From: Aeribacillus composti
GTDB lineage: Bacteria; Bacillota; Bacilli; Bacillales; Aeribacillaceae
Direction: 5' to 3'
DNA length: 64,000 bases
NCBI RefSeq assembly: GCF_007827555.1
Contig: NZ_VISS01000014.1
Location: 1-64,000 of the forward strand
Shown here: positions 55,581 to 64,000 of the stretch, piece after piece
Layout: every line of letters starts with the position of its first letter
How positions within the stretch are numbered: the stretch's first letter is position 1
The notes under the pieces: generated by a model
Seen by the model: the letters and a program-made list of their open reading frames with translations, nothing else
The model's database searches: none
What the model was told of the DNA's origin: nothing
Translations under genes and position numbers: made by a program

Positions 55581-56185
55581 ATTATCGCTTAGGGCTAAAT
55601 ATATTTTGATCGTATAAATGAGTCTGCTTCTTCTTTATGAAAGGATCTCATTAAAAAGGATGAGGCTTCAGAAAATGACGCGCAATACATATGTATTGCG
55701 GTGGTTGTGTTGAAGATCGTGAAAGAAGCCGTGATTGTTTCTCTTGTACTCCATAATTATATATTTTAGGAACAGTTATATTTGGCCAACATCTTATACT
55801 CCTAATATGATGAATTTTTATTAGGAGATGAAATTACTGCAAATAATATAGCATTTGGTTTTATCAATCCATTATTTTTCTTGTTATCTTTTATTCTCCT
55901 TGCAGTAATTTGCGGCTCGGTTTTATTTTTGTATGAGAAGATGTTCAAGCCTCATAGAAAAACGTAAGCCATCATTTATGGTGTTCTAGAGGAGAGGGGC
56001 AAGCGAAATTTTAAAGCCTTCTGATTCTTCTTTCTCACAGCCACTATTGGCATTGGAGAAAAGCTGTTATGCAATGTAAACTATTAGAAATAGTCCGGTG
56101 AGTGACGTTTCCTGCTTGTGACCGCCACAGAAGTGTGCAAACATGCAAACTCCCTGTTTTTTCTTTACATGATGCTCTCCTTTAG
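55581..56185. other. accessory non-coding region
   Basis: This stretch holds a perfect 20-base palindrome at 55681-55700 and an open frame at 55833-55967 that would encode a 44-residue single-pass membrane peptide (core NPLFFLLSFILLAVICGSVL). Only an ATT could start that frame, eight bases after TTAGGAG. I do not call it a gene. The remainder shows nothing recognisable. Confidence 0.5.
55681..55700. repeat. perfect 20-bp palindrome
   Basis: CGCAATACATATGTATTGCG reads the same on both strands, with no spacer. It lies 100 bases after the SUKH gene. It could be an operator or a recombinase site; it is too short and unsupported by a T run to act as a terminator. Confidence 0.8.
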
Positions 56186-56308
56186 CTGGAGCGAAAGATT
56201 AAGATACTAAAGCATAAAAATACCGCTGACACATATCTCCATGTGACCAAGAAAATTGAGGACGAGGCACTGGAGTTGTATCAACGGTATACAAACATGA
56301 ATATCTAA
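56186..56308 (+). pseudogene. tyrosine recombinase (integrase) C-terminal remnant
   Basis: A 40-residue frame reads LERKIKILKHKNTADTYLHV followed by a helical tail ending YTNMNI. This is the end of a phage/ICE-type tyrosine integrase: LxHKNxxDTYxHV contains the catalytic Tyr. An in-frame TAG precedes it and the rest of the domain is missing, so only the 3' scrap of the gene remains. It supports past insertion of a mobile element here. Confidence 0.7.
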
Positions 56309-56329
56309 TTTTTGTGGGTGAATTGTGGG

Positions 56330-56453
56330 ACTGTCCGAAAAGTCAAATCCCCATTGAAAACAAAAAATTATAAACACCGATATATCAACTTTTCTAAAAT
56401 AATGGGGGCGTCAATAAGCCGTAAAAACGACTTATTAGACACCCCCTTAGTAT
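56330..56453 (-). repeat. 120-bp dispersed repeat, copy B
   Basis: The reverse complement begins GGGGGTGTCTAATAAGTC and runs through GTTGATATATCGGTGTTTAT and CAATGGGGATTTGACTTTTC to GGACAGTCCC. It matches copy A at 34860-34982 in inverted orientation. It directly follows the integrase remnant and ends nine bases before the sufB stop, where its hairpin may serve as the suf operon terminator. Confidence 0.8.
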
Positions 56454-56461
56454 TATAAGGA

Positions 56462-57859
56462 TTATCCAATACTTCCTTCCATTTCAAACTTGATGAGGCG
56501 GTTCATTTCAACGGCGTATTCCATTGGCAGCTCTTTTGTGAATGGTTCAATGAATCCCATAACGATCATTTCGGTTGCTTCCTCTTCAGAAATGCCGCGG
56601 CTCATGAGATAAAACAGCTGCTCTTCAGATACTTTCGATACTTTTGCTTCATGTTCCAAAGATATATTATCGTTTAGGATTTCATTATATGGAATCGTGT
56701 CGGAAGTTGATTGGTTATCCATGATTAATGTGTCGCATTCAATGTTTGCACGTGCTCCATCTGCTTTCCGACCAAAATGGACAATACCTCGGTACGTTAC
56801 TTTTCCACCTTGTTTCGAGATCGATTTCGAAACAATCGTAGATGAAGTATTCGGCGCTAAATGAAGCATTTTCGCTCCTGCATCTTGATGTTGACCTTTA
56901 CCGGCAAGGGCAATGGACAATGTCATGCCCCGTGCACCTTCACCTTTCAATACGACTGCAGGATATTTCATAGTTAATTTCGAACCGATGTTTCCGTCAA
57001 TCCATTCCATTGTTGCATTTTCTTCACAAACCGCACGTTTCGTTACTAAGTTATACACATTGTTTGCCCAGTTTTGAATCGTTGTATAGCGGCAATAGGC
57101 TCCCTTTTTCACAATGATTTCTACAACAGCACTGTGCAGCGAGTTAGTTGTGTAGACAGGCGCCGTACATCCTTCAACATAATGAACGTGGGCACCTTCA
57201 TCAACTATAATTAACGTACGTTCAAATTGTCCCATGTTTTCTGAATTAATTCGGAAATATGCTTGCAAAGGCGTATCAACTTTTACTCCAGGCGGAACGT
57301 AAATAAATGAACCCCCTGACCAAACTGCAGAGTTTAAAGCGGCAAATTTGTTATCAGTCGGCGGAACGACCGTCGCCCAATATTTTTTAAAGATGTCCTC
57401 GTTTTCTTTTAAGGCGCTGTCTGTATCTTTAAAAATGATGCCCATTTTTTCAAGGTCTTCTTTCATATTGTGATACACAACTTCTGATTCGTATTGGGCA
57501 GAAACACCTGCTAAATATTTTTGTTCCGCTTCAGGAATTCCGAGCTTATCAAAAGTGCGTTTAATTTCTTCTGGAACTTCATCCCAAGAACGTCCTGAGT
57601 GTTCAGAAGGTTTTACGTAATAAGTAATTTCATCGAAATCTAAAGCAGACAAATCGCCGCCCCATTGAGGCATTGGCATTTTATAAAAATGGTCTAAAGC
57701 TTTCAAGCGGAATTGCAGCATCCACTCAGGCTCATTTTTCATTTTCGAAATTTGTTCAACAATTTCTCTTGTCAATCCGCGTTCTGCTCGGTATATAGAA
57801 ACGTCTTTATCGACAAAGCCATACTTATAATCGCCTATTTCAGGCATTTTTTTCGCCAT
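56462..57859 (-). CDS. sufB: Fe-S cluster assembly protein SufB
   Basis: The 465-residue product is the beta-helix scaffold subunit of the SufBCD complex, where clusters are built with sulfur from SufS/SufU. Typical blocks are [35 protein letters not shown] (landmark near 190-225), [19 protein letters not shown] and the [30 protein letters not shown] end. It is the last gene of sufCDSUB. In B. subtilis the operon is essential. Confidence 0.97.
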   Translation of the reverse strand: MAKKMPEIGDYKYGFVDKDVSIYRAERGLTREIVEQISKMKNEPEWMLQFRLKALDHFYKMPMPQWGGDLSALDFDEITYYVKPSEHSGRSWDEVPEEIKRTFDKLGIPEAEQKYLAGVSAQYESEVVYHNMKEDLEKMGIIFKDTDSALKENEDIFKKYWATVVPPTDNKFAALNSAVWSGGSFIYVPPGVKVDTPLQAYFRINSENMGQFERTLIIVDEGAHVHYVEGCTAPVYTTNSLHSAVVEIIVKKGAYCRYTTIQNWANNVYNLVTKRAVCEENATMEWIDGNIGSKLTMKYPAVVLKGEGARGMTLSIALAGKGQHQDAGAKMLHLAPNTSSTIVSKSISKQGGKVTYRGIVHFGRKADGARANIECDTLIMDNQSTSDTIPYNEILNDNISLEHEAKVSKVSEEQLFYLMSRGISEEEATEMIVMGFIEPFTKELPMEYAVEMNRLIKFEMEGSIG

Positions 57860-57890
57860 ACTTTCTCACTCCAATCTAATTTAAATTTTA

Positions 57891-60845
<2,955 letters not shown>

Positions 60846-60862
60846 TTTGATCCTCCTAACGC

Positions 60863-61648
60863 TTACGCTTCTTGCCCTACTGTTTCGTCTTCGATGCCTA
60901 ATTCCTTTTTAATCCAGTCATATCCTTCTGCTTCAAGACGCTGAGCTAGTTCTGCTCCGCCGGATTTCACGATTCTTCCTTGCATCATAACATGAACAAA
61001 ATCTGGTGTAATATAGTTTAACAGACGTTGATAGTGTGTAATAATCAGGCAGCCAAACTCAGGGCTCCGCATTTCGTTGATACCTTTGGAAACAATTTTC
61101 AACGCATCAATATCTAAGCCTGAATCAATTTCGTCCAAGATGGCAATCTTAGGCTCAAGCATCATTAATTGAAGTATTTCATTCCGCTTTTTCTCACCGC
61201 CCGAGAATCCTTCATTTAAATATCGCTGCGCCATCCCTTGATCCATTTCAAGAAATTCCATTTTTTCATCCATTTTGCGAATAAATTTCATTAAAGAAAT
61301 TTCGTTGCCTTCGCCTCGGCGGGCGTTGATAGCTGAACGCAAGAAATCAGCATTTGTGACTCCGCTGATCTCACTTGGATATTGCATGGCAAGAAAAAGT
61401 CCTGCACGCGCACGCTCATCTACTTCCATCTCAAGCACATCTTGTCCGTCGAGAGTTATGGATCCTTGTGTCACTTCATATTTTGGATGTCCCATGATCG
61501 CGGAGGAAAGAGTTGATTTTCCTGTTCCGTTCGGCCCCATGATCGCATGAATTTCTCCGCCTTTTATTTCAAGGTTCACACCTTTTAAAATTTCTTTCCC
61601 TTCTACGGAAACATGCAAATCTTTAATCGTTAATGTAGATCCTGACAT
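60863..61648 (-). CDS. sufC: Fe-S assembly ATPase SufC
   Basis: The 261-residue ABC-type ATPase drives SufBCD. Walker A is GPNGTGKST, the signature motif is [10 protein letters not shown], and Walker B is [13 protein letters not shown]. It is soluble, with no partner permease. ATG 61648 follows GGAGG by eight bases, and an in-frame start ten codons upstream is not needed. It is the first gene of sufCDSUB. Confidence 0.97.
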   Translation of the reverse strand: MSGSTLTIKDLHVSVEGKEILKGVNLEIKGGEIHAIMGPNGTGKSTLSSAIMGHPKYEVTQGSITLDGQDVLEMEVDERARAGLFLAMQYPSEISGVTNADFLRSAINARRGEGNEISLMKFIRKMDEKMEFLEMDQGMAQRYLNEGFSGGEKKRNEILQLMMLEPKIAILDEIDSGLDIDALKIVSKGINEMRSPEFGCLIITHYQRLLNYITPDFVHVMMQGRIVKSGGAELAQRLEAEGYDWIKKELGIEDETVGQEA

Positions 61649-61680
61649 AACCAATACCTCCATTAATCTATAGGTCAAAT

Positions 61681-61743
61681 ATTAATATCATTCTCAATTT
61701 ATTCTCATTATTATTTTATAACAAATTAAAAGTGAATACAACC
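61681..61743 (-). promoter_or_regulatory. suf operon promoter region with Fur-like repeats
   Basis: A -10-like TATAAA (61715-61720, minus strand) has TTGTAT upstream with a short 15-base spacer, so the promoter call is tentative. Downstream, TTGAGAATGATATTAAT (61681-61697) and a second TGAGAAT at 61702-61708 resemble the Fur box (TGATAATNATTATCA, about 10 of 14 matches for the first). A Fur role is inference only. Confidence 0.4.
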
Positions 61744-61842
61744 TTTTAATATCTCACAACATTATTCATATTACCAAATTTTTAGGAACAAAGTATATAG
61801 TCATCTTAGTATCATTCAAACAAACTTGTTGTATGTATTCAA

Positions 61843-61873
61843 TAAAAAGAAAAACCAGTCTTTGCCGACTGGC
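61843..61873 (-). terminator. Rho-independent terminator after the 61878 gene
   Basis: On the minus strand CCAGTC(GGCAAA)GACTGG forms a six-base stem followed by TTTTTCTTTTTATT, directly after the stop of the small gene. Confidence 0.8.
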
Positions 61874-61877
61874 TGAT

Positions 61878-62069
61878 TTAGTTTAGCGTAGACAAAAACA
61901 ATTTCCCTTTCAGATTAGCTGTTACAATTTGGCTGCTGCGGTAATTTCGTTCTCTTTTTCTTTCAACCTTCATTCGCTTCTTATGTGTTCTCCTATATTC
62001 GTTATATCCCATTCCGTGAAATTGATGCATTGCTTTTTCCATTTCAGACGTAAATTTAATGTCTATCAT
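61878..62069 (-). CDS. small basic protein, 63 aa, unknown
   Basis: The 63-residue product begins MIDIKFTSEMEKAMHQFHGM and is strongly basic in the middle (YRRTHKKRMKVERKRERNYR), suggesting nucleic acid binding, though this is an inference. It has its own terminator, which supports a real gene. The ribosome binding site upstream of ATG 62069 is weak (AAATGATAG). I recognise no family. It lies upstream of sufC in the same orientation. Confidence 0.5.
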   Translation of the reverse strand: MIDIKFTSEMEKAMHQFHGMGYNEYRRTHKKRMKVERKRERNYRSSQIVTANLKGKLFLSTLN

Positions 62070-62637
62070 TTCTTGGTTTAAATAAATAATGAACCAATCC
62101 TTTCATTTTTTATACAATTTAATGTTAGCAATGATTACAGCTTGCAAGCAACCTGCTGTATCGCTGATTAAAACAGCTTAAAACCCATTTTAAGCCAATG
62201 AGAAAGGATTAAAGGTTCAATCTTACAAATGCTCCAAAATACTGAAAATTACATCTTTATTTGTTTTTCATGCAAAACATTCCGTTCTAAATGCGGCCGC
62301 TAAGCTCATCACAATTCCTTCTTCGAAAGCTGGTGCAAATCCTGCTGCTTCATATATTTCCTTTCGGCTGCATTCCCGCTGGAGAGAAAAAATACAATAT
62401 TCATCTTGCATTTGACACTGATCGTTCATGCTATTGATAGCTCAACCTTTTTGAAACAAGCAATTGTAAAATTATGTTGAGTAAATGCCCCATTCCCTTT
62501 CTTATGTTCTGCTGATGCGCTTAATTGAAATGAACAGCACTTTCTATTTGCTTTTTTGGCTGCATAAATTTCACCTAAGTTCGTACGATTTTTCTTAAAT
62601 GAAATTTTGTCCAAACAATACCAGCTCAGCTTGATCC
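62070..62637. other. region with two overlapping short minus-strand frames
   Basis: Frame 1 (62426-62614) would encode 62 residues from TTG, ending FKKVELSIA. Frame 2 (62268-62429) would encode 53 residues starting MNDQCQMQDEYCIFSLQREC and ending RTECFA. They overlap by four bases (ATGA). Both look protein-like, frame 2 notably so (YEAAGFAPAFEEGIVMSLAA), but neither has a good ribosome binding site and I recognise no family. They may be halves of one decayed gene. The stretch 62070-62267 shows nothing. Confidence 0.35.
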
Positions 62638-62672
62638 AAAAAAAGAAGCTGTGCGTAAATATGCACAGCTTC
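62638..62672 (-). terminator. Rho-independent terminator of metNPQ
   Basis: On the minus strand GAAGCTGTGC and GCACAGCTTC form a perfect ten-base stem with an eight-base loop, followed by seven T, just after the metQ stop. Confidence 0.95.
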
Positions 62673-62680
62673 CCAATTGA

Positions 62681-63526
62681 TTATTCAGCAGGAATAACGG
62701 AGCCTTGATAATTTGTTTGAATAAATTCTTTAATTTCATCTGATTGTAATACTTCTACAAGAGCTTTAATTTTTTCAGAGTCTTTATCTTCACTGCGGAC
62801 AGCAATGACGTTTACATACGGATTGTCTTTTGGCGATTCAAGAGCAATGGCATCTTTTGATGGGTCAAGTCCTGCATCCAGAGCAAAGTTCCCGTTAATT
62901 AATACAGCGTCGCCTTCATTGTTTTCATAAGCTTTCGTCAACATTGGCGCTTCGATGTCTGTTTTGAATTTCAAATTCTTTTTGTTTTCTGCTATGTCAT
63001 CAACTGTCGCTTTCGTTTTATCAACGCCATCTTTCAGCTTAATTAAACCTTTTTCCTCCAGCATTGACAGCATGCGTCCATGGTCAGCAACTGAGTTACT
63101 CATGATAATAGTAGCTCCATCCGGAAGCTCCTCTAAAGATTTATATTTTTTTGAATATACGCCAATTGGCTCAATATGAATTCCGCCGGCATTGACAAAA
63201 TCATATCCATGTTCTTGTTTCTGTGCTTCAAGGTAAGGGATATGCTGGAAGTAGTTTGCATCAATATCCTTTTCCGCTAAAGCTTTATTCGGCAATACAT
63301 AATCAGTGAATTCTTCAATTTTCAATTTATATCCTTTTTTCTCAAGAAGCGGTTTTGCTTCCTCTAAAATTTCTGCATGTGGAACAGGTGATGCGCCAAC
63401 TTTAATTACCTCATTTTTCTCATTGTCAGAGCCGCTGGAGCTACCTCCCTGATTACTTCCACCTCCGCAAGCAGAAGCAAATATCATCGTCGCACCTAAA
63501 ACAGTCGCTAAAAGCCATTTTTTCAT
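62681..63526 (-). CDS. metQ: methionine ABC transporter substrate-binding lipoprotein MetQ
   Basis: The 281-residue product has a lipoprotein signal with the lipobox FASAC (Cys20), then a Gly/Ser linker and a NLPA/MetQ domain (VGASPVPHAEILEEAKPLLEKKG, YFQHIPYLEAQ, the ring of residues around NGNFALDAGLDP). It captures methionine outside the membrane for the MetNP importer. AAGGAGGAG precedes the ATG. It is the last gene of metNPQ and ends at a strong terminator; the B. subtilis name was yusA. Confidence 0.93.
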   Translation of the reverse strand: MKKWLLATVLGATMIFASACGGGSNQGGSSSGSDNEKNEVIKVGASPVPHAEILEEAKPLLEKKGYKLKIEEFTDYVLPNKALAEKDIDANYFQHIPYLEAQKQEHGYDFVNAGGIHIEPIGVYSKKYKSLEELPDGATIIMSNSVADHGRMLSMLEEKGLIKLKDGVDKTKATVDDIAENKKNLKFKTDIEAPMLTKAYENNEGDAVLINGNFALDAGLDPSKDAIALESPKDNPYVNVIAVRSEDKDSEKIKALVEVLQSDEIKEFIQTNYQGSVIPAE

Positions 63527-63544
63527 ATTATTCTCCTCCTTCGT

Positions 63545-64000
63545 TTAACGCTTATCAATTGCTCTTGTAATCATATCGCCGATCAATTGGATGATAAATA
63601 CAATAATCAATATGAGTACAGTTGCAACAAATGTTACATCACTATGATTACGCTGAAATCCTTCTAAATAGGCAAGGTTTCCAAGACCACCGGCACCAAT
63701 GGCGCCTGCCATGGCTGTATAACTTACCAATGCAATTGCTGTGACAGTTATTCCTGAAACTAAAGCAGGCATCGATTCTGGAAGCAGTACCTTGAAAATA
63801 ATTGTGCTCATTGTAGCTCCCATCGATTTTGCAGCTTCAATCACCCCCTTGTCAACTTCCCTCAGTGCAATTTCCACCATCCTTCCATAAAAAGGCGCAG
63901 CACCAATGATGAGTGCAGGAAGTGCAGCATTAGCACCTAAAATGGTACCAACAATTGCTTTTGTAAAAGGAAGCAGTAAAATGATCAAAATAATGAAGGG
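63545..64000 (-). CDS. metP: methionine ABC transporter permease MetP (partial)
   Basis: The last 151 residues or so of the permease lie in the window; the frame stays open to the right edge, so the N-terminal third is outside. The MetI-type signature is visible: ALPALIIGAAPFYGRMVEIALREVDKG and EAAKSMGATMSTIIFKVLLPESMPALVSG, the EAA loop contacting the ATPase. Three or more membrane segments follow. A SAM riboswitch would be expected upstream of metN, outside this window. Confidence 0.93.
   Translation of the reverse strand, partial: PFIILIILLLPFTKAIVGTILGANAALPALIIGAAPFYGRMVEIALREVDKGVIEAAKSMGATMSTIIFKVLLPESMPALVSGITVTAIALVSYTAMAGAIGAGGLGNLAYLEGFQRNHSDVTFVATVLILIIVFIIQLIGDMITRAIDKR

Overview
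The window is a stretch of Bacillaceae chromosome with low GC content. Gene content and order follow the tgl/yug - kap - mrp - comQXPA - yue - ald - yui - yum/yut - thr/hom - lipA - yun - suf - met region of Bacillus subtilis so closely that most genes can be named by homology and context. Sporulation genes (tgl, yuiC, yutH, yutC, lytH, kapD, yueG), menaquinone-type redox genes and GGAGG-type ribosome binding sites all fit an endospore-forming Bacillus-like organism. It is probably not B. subtilis itself: kinB, pncA/pncB, yuxL, yunB, yunE and menI are missing from their usual places. The species cannot be fixed from this sequence alone.

Layout. Positions 1-1150 hold the 5' end of a 16S rRNA gene (minus strand) with its two promoters, two small ORFs and tRNA-Ala(GGC). 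Positions 1.3-14.8 kb carry tgl, yugU, yugP, the mstX-yugO (Mistic/K+ channel) pair, yugN, pgi, yuzA, yugI, the alanine aminotransferase pair alaR-alaT, yugF, yugE, patB, kapB, kapD, yuxK and yufS. Positions 14.9-20.7 kb are the complete seven-gene Mrp Na+/H+ antiporter operon. Positions 20.7-25.2 kb are a complete quorum-sensing locus on the minus strand, degQ-comQ-comX-comP-comA; comX (55 codons) and degQ (46 codons) were found by reading the sequence directly. Positions 25.5-31.5 kb hold a small XRE regulator, yueH, yueG, yueE, ald, pepA, yuiC and yuiB. Positions 32.3-39.8 kb hold redox and Fe-S genes (yumB, yumC, yutM, dapF, yuzB, yutJ, yuzD, yutI). Positions 39.8-43.1 kb are hom-thrC-thrB. 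Positions 43.2-54.6 kb hold a 2-hydroxyacid dehydrogenase, yutH, yutG, yutF, yutE, two small conserved genes, yutD, yutC, lipA, lytH, yunC, yunD and yunF. Positions 54.6-56.45 kb form a small accessory patch with an orphan SUKH protein, a 20-bp palindrome, an integrase remnant and one copy of a 120-bp repeat whose inverted partner lies at 34.9 kb. Positions 56.46-61.7 kb are sufCDSUB, and the window ends inside metP of the metNPQ methionine transporter.

How the genes work together. ComQ modifies and matures ComX, ComP senses it and ComA responds; a ComA-like box lies upstream of degQ, which would link cell density to DegU-controlled exoproduct synthesis. SufCDSUB, YutM, YutI and LipA form an Fe-S cluster assembly and use group. 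AlaT/AlaR and Ald are two routes of alanine metabolism. MrpA-G and YugO handle Na+, K+ and proton balance. The least ordinary observations are a Tgl whose catalytic Glu187 position reads Val, a divergent ComX ending in Phe-Trp-Lys, short-form Mistic, kapB/kapD without kinB, the paired 120-bp repeats, and several decayed reading frames. I found no CRISPR array, prophage or intact insertion sequence, and no clear case of an entirely new system.
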